Assembly (NCBI GenBank): GCA_024803745.1
Contig: JANJXV010001716.1
Span: 1 to 64,000 of the forward strand
Length of the DNA: 64,000 bases
Direction of reading: 5' to 3'
Origin: Megascapheus bottae
Taxonomy: Eukaryota > Chordata > Mammalia > Rodentia > Geomyidae
The position numbers and the translations under genes were made by a program. The number at the start of each line of letters is the position of its first letter. The stretch's first letter is position 1. The notes beneath the pieces were generated by a model, which was not told the origin of the DNA, searched no databases, and worked only from the letters and a program-made list of their open reading frames with translations. Shown piece after piece: positions 48,455 through 60,713 of this stretch.

Positions 48455-48705
48455 TTTTACTGTTATTGTAGAGGTGCTACACAGAGCGGTTACAGTTACA
48501 TAAGTCAGGTCATGAGTACATTTGTTTTAGAGCTATGTCACTCCTTCCCTTGCTCTCTTCCAGTTTTTCCCTCTCACCCTGACCCACAAGTTGTATGGTT
48601 CATGTTCCACATCATGTCTAGCGAGTACCACTGCTGCAATTGCTTACCTTTTGTCCCACCTGGTTCATGCCCCCCTAACCCTCCCAAACACAAATAAGCT
48701 CACAA
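48455..48705. repeat. LINE-like 3' end relic
   Basis: The T-rich start 'cggttacagttacataagtc', pyrimidine block and 'tgttccacatcatgtctagc' resemble L1 3' untranslated sequence in reverse. Related in style to the relics at 47345 and 59915. Confidence 0.35.
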
Positions 48706-48709
48706 ACAA

Positions 48710-51513
48710 GACAAAAGAAAAAGGCAACAAAAGCAGCATTTTTCCAGATGAACTCCAAGAAATGAAAAAACAAGATTTTATGTTGTAGTAATGGTGAATT
48801 TTGTTATCTTTTCCTTTTATCTTGCTGTCAGCTACTCTGTTTCCTCCAGCAACTCCTATCTGCTATGTCTTGTCTTATTTTGCTCACTTTTTCTTCTAAT
48901 TCCTAAATGGCTGCCACAGGCCCACAGACAATAACCCTTTCACCTCCAACATTTTTCCCACTGCATCTGGAAAAAAATAAATAAATAAAAAGGAAAACGG
49001 TTCCCTCAAATCTAAGATAGATTCTACAGCTGAGTGACTGAGACAATGTCAAGAACATTTAAACTTCCCAAAATACTGTACAAAAGGGTGAAAAATAGTC
49101 TCAGGTTTTAACTTTCAACCTTATCCAAGCTTAGGTCAAAAATACTTTTCTTAAAATAAGACTGGAGCTTTTTAAATAAATGTCTTATATGGCCAAAGAA
49201 TCAGGCTGCATCTTCGTACTTAATTATCATCAAAATTGTTTAAAAATAGTAAGTTCCTAAAAAGAAGGGACATTTAGAGTAAAGTATAAGTAACTTCTTG
49301 AGAAAAGAATATCATTCTGATTACAGTAAATGGTTTTCCCATCTAATATATTTCAAAAGAAGTTTAAAGGTTTAAAGAGCAGAATAATTATTCAAAGAGG
49401 ATAAACTCAATATTTATTCTTTCATATTTTAGATTTAGTTAAATATACAAAACTCAATAAAACTACTTATACAGTAATTTCTGGGTTTAAAAACAATAAT
49501 TCTACACTAATTTGATCTCTCACACAAATTTCCATCATTTCCTTAATCATACATCTGGCCTGAGTTGCAATTTCAGCACTCAGTAGGCTCAGACAGAAGG
49601 ATCATGAATTTATGACCAGTATGGGCTAAAGGCTCTCTCAAAACAAACAAAAAACCTACATTTATGTTCCAGACATAATCATGTACATAACTATGGCTCA
49701 ACCGTTCTTTTTCATCTCTGTGCTTTACTTTCCCTTGTACTAAGGACATGTATCTACACTAATTTACAAATCCTCTTGTCTTCCACGGCTCCTCAGTGTG
49801 GTTTTAGGACAAGGAACTATAGGCTAGAAATCAGGAATCCTAAGAGTACCAGCTCAACCTCTTTTATTGTAGAAACTTTAGTAACTCATTTACTATCTTT
49901 GGATTGTATCAACTTATCTGAAAAATGAAGACATTTAAGCCAGGTAATTCCATCACTAGCAGATACCAGGGACAGTTGGAATCTGGTATATCTGGGGTAT
50001 ATAACTGGAACACTGACCTTTGCCCAAGACAAGGGACACAAGGGACACAGCCAAGAGTAGTGGTATTGTTCTGTGCCAGTTACTTTGTTTAGCAAGGAGG
50101 ACTGAAAATCTAGTTTCCAGAAGAGTGAGATCAAAGGAGCCAGAGACAATAATAAAAGACTTCCATGAAGATGGTAAAAGGAACTTTTCATGCTGAGCAT
50201 GAATGCCTGTCTAAATATCCAGGTGGAAAAACTGGAAAGATCTAGAAAGAATAAATGTCATTTATAATGGCAGGGCACAATCTTTTCCTTTGAAATGCTT
50301 CCATACAGGTAAATTTCAAGATGCTTTGACACTAAGAAATATAACATTTCAATCTATTGGTGCCCCTTCCTTTTGGAAAAGCTGCCTTTCCTCTCTTCAC
50401 CAAATTACATCTTCTGGACTTCATAGAATTTATAGAAGCTTATATCAATAATTAACTGACCAGATTTAGCTCCCTTTAAAAAGTAATTATCAGAGGAATC
50501 ACTGTCTGTATATTTACTCCCTTAAATCTCACTTTTACTTTAAAATCTTAATGTCTACGGCTAAGAGATGATCAACAAACTTTTGTTGAATAAATTAATT
50601 ACCATCACACCTAAAAAGCACACAAAAAGTAATTATTTATTAGATAGAAAGAAATAAAGTAACTATTTTTATAAACTTTGAAGGCCTACAGTTAGAGGTT
50701 CATTTTATGGTTGTACTGATTATACTAATCTTTTTTGTTTCCCTATTCACTTTTGTTACTAGGACTCTGCAGTTAAATGCAAGGCAAAGAAGACTGGGAT
50801 TTGACTTATCAGGCATTCTCGTAATAAGAAAAAACCTGTTATTCTGCCTATACAATAGGAAAATGGTGACTGGTGGCCACAGACGACAATCTAAACTAAA
50901 TTCCAAGAAAATTCAGACTGAATGATGGTCAGGATATTTTTAGTCCTACATATACTTTGAGATGTAACATTAGAAACAACAAACAAGGGATAGATGCTAA
51001 CTCTACTGTTTGGAAGAAACCATACCCCCCTGCCTAAACACAATCTTTACAATCTACTCTGTACATTAATATTTCTTAATACTCTCAACATTTTGCAATA
51101 GCAAAATGTATTTGGAAATTTTAACAAGAAAAAGGAAAAAGGTATTGCTACCTCATGTCTCTTCAAAGTGTCATATGCTGCTGAATTGGGACAGCTGCAT
51201 ACTTGGCTTCTGTAGTGCAGATGAAAATACTGCTCTCCTAAGAACATGCAGCGAGAGGAGTGGACACTCAAAAGAACATGAACTACAGTGTGCAGATGGA
51301 AAAGCTAGTAAATGCACATTCGCTTATATAGAATACATGAAAAGCTTTAAAAAGCACATGAAACACCTAAGACACAAGAAAAAAAAACAAAAATTACCTA
51401 AGAAAATCAGTAGCCATGGTAAATTCAAAATTATTAGTGATTAGCGTAAGAGAGCAAAACAAAATATGACAATAGCAAAGGGCAGGAGAAGAAGCCAAGA
51501 GCATGTCACTTAC
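48710..51513. other. Intron, nothing recognised
   Basis: AT-rich. No repeat family is recognised. A 112-codon plus-strand frame at 51106-51444 is antisense in the intron, lysine-rich and without a domain. Confidence 0.4.
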
Positions 51514-51603
51514 AGGAGCTCTTCTCCAGGGTGTTTGGGTGTACTTATCAGCATATGTGCAAGTTTCTTCTTTAGAGTTCTGGTGACATTTACAATGAGT
51601 TGC
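51514..51603 (-). CDS. CCSER2: CCSER2-like protein, internal exon (90 nt)
   Basis: The minus strand has a strong acceptor (a run of T, then 'CCCCTTCAG'), 90 coding bases in phase 0, then GTAAGT. The 30 residues begin ATHCKCHQNSKEETC and end KYTQTPWRRAP, compact and polar, with no domain of its own. A length divisible by three and phase 0 at both ends mean it can be skipped without breaking the frame, so alternative inclusion is possible. It lies about 20 kb upstream of the terminal exon. The gene name rests on family resemblance; the exon call rests on splice signals and phase. Confidence 0.65.
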
Positions 51604-52790
51604 CTGAAGGGGAAAAAAAAACACAATTTTTATGTTGGTTTAATTCTGCACATATACTTGCAAGGTTAGAGGCTCCATCTAGGGTTAAAAAAAATCAAAA
51701 CCAATAAAATCACACTCATCAGAGCCAGCTGTTATTCATGCATAAGGAGAAGGAACTGCTATCTCTTGAGTTCCCAGGAGCTAGATTTTTCAGATTCCTT
51801 ATATAAGGCTTATGAAAACCTTTTTCTCTATTTACATGTTATCCCTATGAATTCATGCTGTATGCCTTGTAAATGCTTTGGTGGAGAATACAGATCTTTA
51901 GTTATCATCTTTCCTTGTAAGGGAGAGAAGCTGAACTCCAATAATCATTTTCTAGTGAAGATTCTATTGTATTTCCATGTGCCACATTACTAATGCACAG
52001 AAGGGGATCTCTTGAACATCATTATCACATTCTTTATAACATACATTTCAAAAATCTCTTCTTTTTTCTATTTCTTTTAGCAAACGAACAAACATTAGAA
52101 ATAGATGGGAAAAACTGTAAAAAAAAATTCACACATTGGCAACACATTTCTGGCTACTTTCTTGATAAGAGTCTGCAGCAAACCACAAGGTCTGTTCACT
52201 TGTTTACCATCTTATTCATGGACCTGGTCAAAAATAAGACACTAAAAGAAGCATTTCAAGGAGACCATAAAACACACTATATATGATTTTATATATAAGT
52301 GTAAAAACATTACATGTATTAATGTATATAATATTAAATACACACAATACTGAGTATTATTTAAGTAGGATGTATTTACCCATATATGGCATATAAAGAA
52401 TACAACTGTGAAATTTATATTATCTCTCTAAACTATAATCATAGTTTCTTAAATGCAATTTTGATGGGATTCTACTGATATTAAATACCAACAGTTTACA
52501 GATCAAATGGGTATTAAATACAAACAATACAAAGAGAAGAGGTTATCCACATGTGCAGTGCTATGAAGCCTCCAGGACGATATGTTGACTACTGGACTGG
52601 AATATTTTGAAGTCTTCTTGAGACAAAAATCCATCCAACCAGGCAAATTCACGAATGTGTTTGTTATCCATGAATCCACTGATACAACATATATAGCACA
52701 CAAACTTGGGTCTCTCACAGAATCATCAAATTCAAGCCAAGAATGAAAAGATGACAATGAGAGTTCATATTATTTGTTAAATAATCCTAC
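51604..52790. other. Intron, unassigned
   Basis: A minus-strand open stretch (52503-52757) can be read in two frames as protein-like fragments, but I recognise no parent gene and no splice sites. It may be a decayed processed copy or chance. Confidence 0.3.
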
Positions 52791-52792
52791 AG

Positions 52793-52985
52793 AGGGCTGG
52801 AAGTTTGGCCTAGTCATAGAGTGCTTGCCTAGCATGCACAAAGACCCAGGTTAGATTCCTTGGTACTACAAGCAGAAAAAAGTCGGAAATGGTGCTGAGG
52901 CTCAAGCGGTAGAGCTCTAGCCTTGAGAAAATCCAAGGACAGTGCTCAGGCCCTAAGCTCAAGCCCAGGACTGACAAAAAATAAT
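52793..52985 (+). repeat. IDL-Geo dimeric SINE
   Basis: The ID half ('gagtgcttgcctagcatgca') and Geo half ('ctgaggctcaagcggtagag', 'aagctcaagcccaggactga') are complete, with an AAT-rich tail. Confidence 0.88.
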
Positions 52986-53514
52986 AATAATAATCCCACT
53001 GAAAGAAAACATATTCTCTTATAGAAAAAAAATTAAGAAATTGTAAATTATATCCATTTAAAATGTTTCTATTCTGAAAATCATGTAAAAAGACTAAATT
53101 GCAAAGGAAACTTTCTAATTTCCTAATATAAAATAACCAATTCAAAACAAAAATCTCACTAGTGTATATATACAAATTTATATACCCAACAAAAAAATGA
53201 CTGCCCGAGTTATTCCCTCTCTATCTGTCTTCCTTTATTGCTCACAGATTTGTATTCAGATGTTCATTTTCTGTATAGGCTGGTATTCAGAGAAATATGT
53301 CCTATCTCTCCAAGGAGCCTTACCTTGCTAACACAGCACAAAGACAATCTTTCTTCTCTATGCTTAAGAAAGGACAAATAACCCAAATCTAGCCAATAAA
53401 ACATAAGAAAAGTCGAATATTTCTGAGAAAGTGCTCCTTGATTTTAAAAATAGATATGCTGGAAAAAACAAGTCTTTACCTCAAACTGGGTGTAGGAGTG
53501 ACACAAAGAACTAT

Positions 53515-53620
53515 AGGAGGAAGTGGGGCTGTGGCTCAAAGGGTAGGGCAATAGCCTTGAGCCGAAGAGCTCAGGAACAGCATTTCGGCCCAGAGTTCAA
53601 GCCCCACAACCAACAAAAAC
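53515..53620 (+). repeat. Geo right part only
   Basis: 'gtggggctgtggctcaaagg' to 'agagttcaagccccacaacc' with an A-rich tail. The left part is absent. Confidence 0.8.
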
Positions 53621-53769
53621 AAACAAAAAAGAACTATGGGAGACATTATGTAATCATGAAGGAGCAGCAAGACTTAAAAATAAAAAACAGCTTCTATTTA
53701 CCTATTAAACAAATGACCATCAATAAGGAAATATGGAAAGAGATGGACCTTTTCACTTGATTCACTTGA

Positions 53770-53880
53770 TTTCTTTGTTTTGTTTTCTGAGACAAGGACG
53801 CCTTATGTTGCTGAAGCAAGGCTCAAACTCTCAATCCACCTGCCTCCATCTTCCAAATATTGGGATTACAGGCATATAAA
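53770..53880 (-). repeat. B1/Alu-like relic, reverse
   Basis: 'tctgagacaaggacgcctta' and 'tattgggattacaggcatat' match the 7SL-derived SINE pattern, diverged. Confidence 0.55.
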
Positions 53881-55635
53881 CTATTAACAAACCTGACTCT
53901 CTAATTTTTAAGCCACTTTTAATTAGGGATTTCCACTTGGAACTTAAAACAGCATAAGATAAATGCTGATTTATGCTGAGTCCTTTAGCACTAGTTATTA
54001 AATAAGATGTGCTATTCATCACATAACCAATAAGTATTAAATAGTTTACATTTGTGGATTATTTAATTATCAGAAGCTTATATAGTCAGTAATGTTCTTA
54101 TTACCAACACCTACAGGAGAAGCTTAAGAGAAATTATATAACATTCCCCCAAACAAGCAAACAATAACAAAATTACCCAGCTATTGAATTTGAAAGACAG
54201 GATGACATTCAAGGAATGTCATGGTTTTCAAATGGCACTGCTAGCCTGCTTAACCAATGCTTCACCTCCATGTTTCCATAAAGAAATTCTACACTAGCAA
54301 TCTCACAAGATTATTCTGAGAATTCAGCAAATATATCTAAATTAACTATTACCTAAATAGTATTCTTGGCATGATGAAATAAGGCTTATATAACCAAATC
54401 TCTATAGTTTTCTGCTACAAATCTCTATAGTTTTCTCATAGCACTAAAACTGGACTTTATATTGTTGCTTTATTTTTCTTTAAGCTTGAATGCAAATATA
54501 GATTAGAAATGAAGACACTTTTAAAGTCATAGAAAATATGTTAATGTTACTTTTATTATATTCTTAGTTACTTTCATCTATCATAGAGTCTTAAAAAGAG
54601 AAATCTGACCTTCAATGCAATGGGTGAAATAAAATCTAAAATGTTCCTATTCTAGATCATCCTCACTTAGGGACTGATTTGAACTAACAATAATAATGAT
54701 ATATTTACTAATATTTTAAGTTACTGAAACCTTGGATATCGAGTATAGCTCCATGTGACTTACGTACAATCTTCATATAAAATTATAGAGTATGTGTTGT
54801 CATTATTATTTTCATTTTAAAGATAAAGGATTTGAAATATAAGGAACTGAAGTAACATTCAGAATTGTTGCAGAAGACAAAAGAAAACACATGGTTTAGA
54901 ATGTGGATCTAAGTTTAATTTTACAGATATTTATTTTAACTAAGTCACAGTCTTGCCATCATAAGTATTTTGTATTTGTCCTTAAAAAAAAGAGAACCGT
55001 ACGTGTTCTTTGAATAATCTTAATAGTTTATATAAACTACTTAAAATAGTCCAAGGCCCTCAACAACAAACAAGGACATCTAAGAATGAATACATTTTAC
55101 ATGTGGCTAAAGACACCTTCCTAGGATAGCATTTGGAAATACATTGGACTTTATGGTGCTCAAAGATGATAAAAGCTAGAGAAGGGCAAAAGAAGACAGA
55201 TGTGTGCAGGCACTCAAATTTAGGAATAAATGGAGACATATTTTGAATAAACACAAAAAAGCACAGCAGAATAGAACTGGAAGGGAACAATGAAACAAGA
55301 CCTACACATTCCACATGAAAAAAAGGAAAGATGAGCAATGCAATTTACCTATGTCATTCGACTGATTAGTACTGAAGACAAGAAATTACTATTTATGGCT
55401 CTTCTGGTGACCTCTTTCCTGTTTTAAGTAGTGTAGAAAGAACAACTTTAAATAGAAGGACAATTTAATTTTGGTAATGCGAAAATTGCTATTACCTATC
55501 TATAACTTCAAGACTTTATATCATTTAATTTTTTTGAATTTATCAAATGACTTTCTAGAGTTCCATAAGTAAAATTTGTCCTTTTGCATTCTTTCTGACT
55601 TCATTTGTCAGTGCTAAGTATGGAATCCAAGGACT
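53881..55635. other. Intron, nothing recognised
   Basis: AT-rich, with one small tandem duplication near 54395-54435. No repeat or exon is recognised. Confidence 0.4.
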
Positions 55636-55639
55636 TAGA

Positions 55640-55775
55640 CAAACTGGACTCAAATACTAAGCTACAGCCCCAGTCCTTAATTTCATACAAGGTTCTTGCT
55701 ATGCAGCCCACATTGGCCTCAAACTCATTATCCCACTGTCTCTTCCTTCTAAGTACTGGAATTATAGGTGTGCAA
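55640..55775 (-). repeat. B1/ID-like relic, reverse
   Basis: 'aagctacagccccagtcctt' and 'ttgctatgcagcccacattg' are diverged SINE landmarks. Confidence 0.5.
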
Positions 55776-55963
55776 TGACATACTTATTAGCACTGAATAG
55801 CTTCTAATTCCTTAGCTTTAAAAATGAGGTAAAGTGGGAAAGAGGGAAGAAGGAAGAAATTAGCAAAACATTGGCTAGTTCCTTTATAAAGCATCCATTT
55901 TCTAATCCTCTAAATCTAAGCAAAAAGAAAATATGCTAACATTGTCTCTAGATCCAAGAACAG

Positions 55964-56309
55964 TGTTATGATTTAGATATGAAGTGACCAATACATGCTC
56001 ATATACTGAAGGCTCAATCCTTAGTTAGTGGTGCTATTTTGAGGAGGTTGTAGAGGTAGGAAGTGGAATTTAACTCTCTAGAAAGTAACTGACAGAGTGC
56101 ATGACCTTGGGAGTGATATCTTGTCCTTTCTGCCCACTATGTGGTAGGCCACATGCTCCTACCACTATGATGTTGTATCACCAGGCAAAAACAGGATCAA
56201 TAGGCCTAGGGCTACAGACTTATATCTCTGCATGTCTGAACAAAAATAAATCTAACTTAAGTTGTTTGTCAGGAAGTTTGTTACAGTGATGGAAGGTCTG
56301 ACTAAAACA
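55964..56309 (+). mobile_element. MaLR-like LTR
   Basis: It begins TGTTATGATTTAGATATG and ends 'actaaaaca'. It carries 'gtgctattttgaggaggttg' and 'caaaaataaatctaacttaa' (AATAAA) in LTR order, like ERVL-MaLR elements. It is the same family style as 47576-47884. The open frame inside it is not a gene. Confidence 0.6.
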
Positions 56310-56404
56310 GGAACTGAATAAAGTTTCACAAAGTTCTTTTATTATAAGCCAGAATGCTGTGCATTTAAGCCATAATGCTGTGCATTTAAAAATGAATCAA
56401 TATA

Positions 56405-56625
56405 GCCAAGGCACTAGTGGCTCATGCCTGTAATCCTAGCTACACAAGAGGCTGAGATTTGAGGTTCAAGGTTCAAAGCCAGCCCGGGCACTAAATACAG
56501 AGAGGCTCTTATCTCTAATTAATCACTAGAAAATGGGAATTGGGGCTGTAGCTCAAGGGGTAGGACAGTAGCCTTGAGCTGAAGAGCTCAGGGACAGTAC
56601 CCAGGCCCATGACTGACAAAAAAAA
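56405..56625 (+). repeat. Geo-type SINE, full length
   Basis: 'aaggcactagtggctcatgc', 'ctcttatctctaattaatca' and 'cagggacagtacccaggccc' are present, with a long A tail. Confidence 0.88.
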
Positions 56626-56921
56626 AAAAAAGGAATCCCTAGCTTCCTAGCTAAATGCCCTGCAGCCTCTAGAGCAATCTATAGGAAAATTATGCATACC
56701 ACAGTACTGTAAGTACTTTTTCCAATTAAACTGACTTATAGGTTTGTTATAAGGAATATTATACCCTCCAGTATGGAGCATTTCACATACGTAATTCTAA
56801 AGAATAATACTTTCTAAAACTCTAAAGAATAATACTTATCTTGTATTTCTTTTTCTTTTCTGCGGCAGAGAAGGGAGGAATCTCTGACATACCTCTGAAA
56901 TCTTTAAAACAAATATTTCAG

Positions 56922-57154
56922 CCAGGTGCAGAGGCTCATGCCTATAATCCTAGCTACTCAGGAGGCTAAGATCTGAAGATCGCAGTTCAAAACCAGCCCA
57001 GGAACTAAAGTCCCTGAGACTCTTATTTCCAATTAATCACCAGAAAACCAGAAGTAATACTGGGGCTCAAAGAATAGGGAGATAGCCTTGAACTGAAGAG
57101 CTTAGGGACAACGCCCAGGCCCACAGTTCAAGTCCCACCACCGGAAAAAAAAAA
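56922..57154 (+). repeat. Geo-type SINE, full length
   Basis: 'gccaggtgcagaggctcatg', 'ttatttccaattaatcacca' and 'cacagttcaagtcccaccac' end in an A run. Confidence 0.88.
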
Positions 57155-57449
57155 GATTATTTCAGCAGAGATGCTGCTCAGGATTACTAACTCAATCTTT
57201 TCAAAAAGTACAAAAAATTAAATATTCTTAACTAAAAGAAACGTAAGAGACAGGTATAACCACTAGTATACAAAAATACTAGACTGGATTGTAGTTATCT
57301 AATCAATAGGACATTTCTGTATTTCTGGAACAAGTGGAGAAGTCAGAATATAAACTAGATACTTGATATTACTAGAGAATTCCTGTAAGTTGCTCTAATG
57401 TTATCTTTTTTGCAGGTATGATGGAAAGACTTTTTTTTAAAAAAATTCA

Positions 57450-57665
57450 TACTGAAAGCTGAGTGCCAGAAGCTCAGTTCAGGCCTGTAGTAGTAGCTAC
57501 TCTGATGAATGAAGTTCATAGGATTGTAGTTCAAAAGCCCATGAGAGGCCAACTCCAAAATAGCTAGGAAAAAGTAAGGCTAGGAGCTTGGGTCAAGTGG
57601 AAGAGCATCAAACAAGAAAGCTGGCTAACTCAACACCTTAAGTTCAAATCCCAGTACTAGGAAGA
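57450..57665 (+). repeat. SINE relic, diverged
   Basis: 'aagttcaaatcccagtacta' and 'ttgggtcaagtggaagagca' identify a Geo-like right part. The left arm is poorly preserved. Confidence 0.55.
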
Positions 57666-57839
57666 AAAAAGGAAAAAGAAAAAGAAAGATGAACACTGAT
57701 GTTAAAAAGAAGATTTTGTCCAAACTTTACATACCTTCCATTACTTATCAATCATAGGTCAGTATAAAGTGATAGCTCATAATTTTAAATTTATGTTCCT
57801 ATTTTCTACATTACAATCTCCTACTTTTTTTAAGGACTA

Positions 57840-57905
57840 AGAATTAAATTTGATTCTGGTGTTAGGCCAGTGGTCTGCCACTCAGCTACATCCTCATCCC
57901 CATCC
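57840..57905 (-). repeat. ID-like SINE relic, reverse
   Basis: 'ttgattctggtgttaggcca' and 'ctgccactcagctacatcct' form a degenerate single ID-like unit. Confidence 0.5.
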
Positions 57906-58089
57906 CCCAACCAATAGTTGTTTGTTTTATCCTTTCAGTCATCAGTCATACTTCTGCTTTACATGGGTATAGGTTTGAAATGCCAATTCTATAACTCGAT
58001 AAAGAAAGAGCAATGGACAACCAAAATGATGCCTCATCCTTCTTGAAAGGGCAGTCATCCTTAATTCACAGGTATTTTTCAACATTACA

Positions 58090-58401
58090 ATGGCTCATGT
58101 GGTTTCTTACAGCAAAGAGTCTTGGACTGAGGACCACTACAAGAAATGGGTCTCAGATGGCTCGTGCTTGCCATGGTACTTCTTGAAACAGGGAAAGCCT
58201 CCAGAACACCACTCTCTACAATCTGACCTCTATGGCTCAGAGTGCAATATACTCTATCACTTTTATCTTTAAGATTAATACTAAAAGACCAAGCTGCTTT
58301 TCTGTGTGAAGATGCTTTTTGATTTCTAACTTGACTTTTAACTGCTATGACTTTTGTACATTATCTTCTTTGTACCCTGGCCTTTTATTTTTACTAATAA
58401 A
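58090..58401 (+). other. Terminal-exon-like segment with a 60-codon frame, unassigned
   Basis: A plus-strand frame (ATG at 58090, TAA at 58270) reads ...YSKESWTEDHYKKWVSDG..., a protein-like composition. A possible acceptor ('gtttcttacag') lies inside it at 58102-58112, and AATAAA at 58396-58401 follows. It could be the last exon of an antisense transcript, or a decayed processed copy, although no poly(A) tail or target repeat is visible. I do not recognise a parent gene. Confidence 0.25.
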
Positions 58402-58649
58402 CAATCATAATAGGATTCAAGGTGTTGCTTCCATATGGGACTAAAATTTGAAACTATAATTATAAAATTATCAAGATTCAAAGATGGCACTGAGGGATCA
58501 ACCTGACCCACAGATTTTTAGGCTCTCCTTCAATATAGCACATTATACCTTAACAACTACTGTCATTCCATTCACAGAGAAAATGTCTTGTTCACAAAAA
58601 AAAGTCCCTAGCATTTATTACCTTAAAACATGTCTCAAAGACATTTAAC

Positions 58650-58845
58650 ATGGGGCTGGGAATATGGCCTAGTGGTAGTCTTGTTTGCCTAGCATGCACA
58701 AAGCCCTAAGTTTGATTCCTTAGCACCAAGTAAAGAAAATGCTAGAGATGGTGCTGTGGCTCAAGTAGTAGAGTGCTAGCCTTGAGCAAAAGAAGCTCTG
58801 GGACAGTGCTCAGGCCCTGCGTTCAAGCCCCAGGACTGGCACACA
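58650..58845 (+). repeat. IDL-Geo dimeric SINE
   Basis: The ID half ('ggctgggaatatggcctagt') and Geo half ('gtgctgtggctcaagtagta', 'gttcaagccccaggactggc') are complete. Confidence 0.9.
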
Positions 58846-59064
58846 CCACATACAAAAGACATTAATCTGAATCGGTAAATAAATAAATGTAAATTGTTGA
58901 ATTGAATCTCTAAAATAGAGGACCACTGAAAATGTATATCCAACCAAGAGTTTAAGAATTGAATCCTTCATATTTAGACTAACCATTAAGCCACAGACAT
59001 TTACTAGAGTATATATAATATGAACATTCTGTAATGATGCAACCTTGCAAAAGTAAATATGGAT

Positions 59065-59068
<4 letters not shown>

Positions 59069-59133
<65 letters not shown>

Positions 59134-59148
59134 AGGGAGGGAGGGAGG

Positions 59149-59214
<66 letters not shown>
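59069..59214. repeat. (GA)n(GGGA)n(GA)n mirror-symmetric purine tract
   Basis: About 58 bp of GA, seven GGGA units, then about 58 bp of GA. The homopurine strand is uninterrupted. Frames across it read Arg-Glu or Ser-Leu repeats and are artefacts. Confidence 0.95.
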
Positions 59215-59215
<1 letters not shown>

Positions 59216-59217
<2 letters not shown>

Positions 59218-59455
59218 GAATACACAGGCGTCAGTGGCTCCTGCCTATAATCTGACCTATAGGAGGCTGATAGATTTAAGAACTACGTTTCAAAGCCAGC
59301 CAAGGCAGGAAACTCTTCTCTCCAAAAAACTACTCAACAGAAGAAGTAGTGCTGTGGCTTGAGCGGTAGAGGATTAGCTTTGAGCAAAAAAAAAAAAAGC
59401 TCAGGGACAGTGTCTAGGCCCTGAGTTCAAGCCCTAGGACTGGCACAAAAAATAA
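59216..59455 (+). repeat. Geo-type SINE, diverged
   Basis: 'gcgtcagtggctcctgccta', 'tggcttgagcggtagaggat' and 'gagttcaagccctaggactg' follow directly on the purine tract. Confidence 0.75.
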
Positions 59456-59914
59456 AACATAAAAAGCATACAATAGCCTAGCATGAAAATCACCCACTCA
59501 CATTCTTTACAATATTACTTACAAGCTGATGTTCTAGTAGTTGTATTTTTTCACCTTTTTTCTTTATTTCTTACTTAAGTTGTTTTATTTCATTTAATAA
59601 ATCTTCATTCTGAAATATTTTTAAAAAATTAAGGTGAGTTATTTAAAATATTCTGAGAAATATTAAGTCAATGAAAACCAGCAATGAATAAACTACTTGT
59701 TCATTTAAAGAAAAGGCCCTTTATTTAAAAAAAATCCTAAAATGGCATGGTCTAAAGCATGTGACTTGTAAACAATGGACAGTAACAAAAAGTGACAGCT
59801 AACGTTCATGAAGCACTTGTTAGTTGTCAGAGACTAAGAACTTTTGAGTGTTTAAAGCATTCGATTCTGACTACAATGATGTACACATGCTTTTATCCAT
59901 TTTACTGTTTTTAT

Positions 59915-60090
59915 AATTTTTGTTATAATTAAGAGGGATTACAGTTATATTCGCCAGATAGAAAGTGCATTACTTCACACACATTAATATCCTTTCTCAT
60001 GTTTTTGTCCCCATTTCCCTCCCCCACCCCCTTCCCTCATCTTGCTTTCCCCCCTTCCCTTTCCTATTTCAAATAAACAAATAAACATTT
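59915..60090. repeat. LINE-like 3' end relic
   Basis: 'gccagatagaaagtgcatta', 'cacacattaatatcctttct' and a C-rich block parallel 47345-47520 closely. The two are copies of one dispersed repeat. Confidence 0.45.
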
Positions 60091-60364
60091 ATACAATATA
60101 CCAGATAACAAGGTAAGATACTGTAACAACATGAGAATAACCAAGGGACAATAGATGAGAAATAACATAGGACATTAAGGACAACAATCACACATTATAT
60201 AGCTCTTGTTTCCATATCCTGGAGGTCCTTTCATTAGCCTCACCCTATATAGCTTTATGCATCTAGGTTTTGAGCTATTGTAACAATCTGCTAGGAGAGT
60301 CCAAGATTTGTACGAATTATTACAAATGAGGTAAACCATTGAGTCTATGTTCCTTTGGGTCTGC

Positions 60365-60460
60365 CTTAAAATTTTGTTTTGTTTGGCAATACTGCAGTTT
60401 AAATTCAGTGACTCGGGCTTGATAGGCTGCTACTTCACCACTGAGCCATGCCTCGACCCT
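60365..60460 (-). repeat. ID-like SINE relic, reverse
   Basis: 'tttaaattcagtgactcggg' and 'cttcaccactgagccatgcc' mark a diverged tRNA-like unit. Confidence 0.5.
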
Positions 60461-60551
60461 GTTGATCCTCTTATATATAAGAAAACTGAGATGTAATCTA
60501 CAGAGTAGAGAAATAACATACAAAATAGTAACTAACTATATCTGCAAGGGA

Positions 60552-60592
60552 CTCACATTTTCTCTCATAGTATCTATGAGAGAAAATGTGAG
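60552..60592. repeat. Perfect 19-bp inverted repeat, 3-nt loop
   Basis: The arms 60552-60570 and 60574-60592 are exactly reverse complementary with TAT between them. There is no extension beyond the arms. Confidence 0.95.
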
Positions 60593-60713
60593 ACACAATA
60601 ATGAAAAGGAACAGTATAATTAGGAGGAAATTTTGGCAGGTTCAGAAATCATCAAAAGGTAAATATTTCTAAAGAATAATAGGGAAATTCACTTTTCCAG
60701 GAAAACAACCCTG

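Noticed and set aside
51106..51444. 112-codon plus-strand frame
   Set aside because: Antisense in the intron next to the 90-nt exon, lysine-rich from A-rich DNA, no domain.
56101..56289. 62-codon plus-strand frame
   Set aside because: It lies entirely inside a MaLR-like LTR.
56345..56390. Small tandem duplication of about 21 bp, and similar ones near 44945 and 54395
   Set aside because: Ordinary replication slippage in AT-rich DNA; no sign of function.
59004..59362. Arg-Glu repeat open frames on the plus strand and Ser-Leu frames on the minus strand
   Set aside because: Low-complexity translation of a purine repeat; no coding signal outside it.
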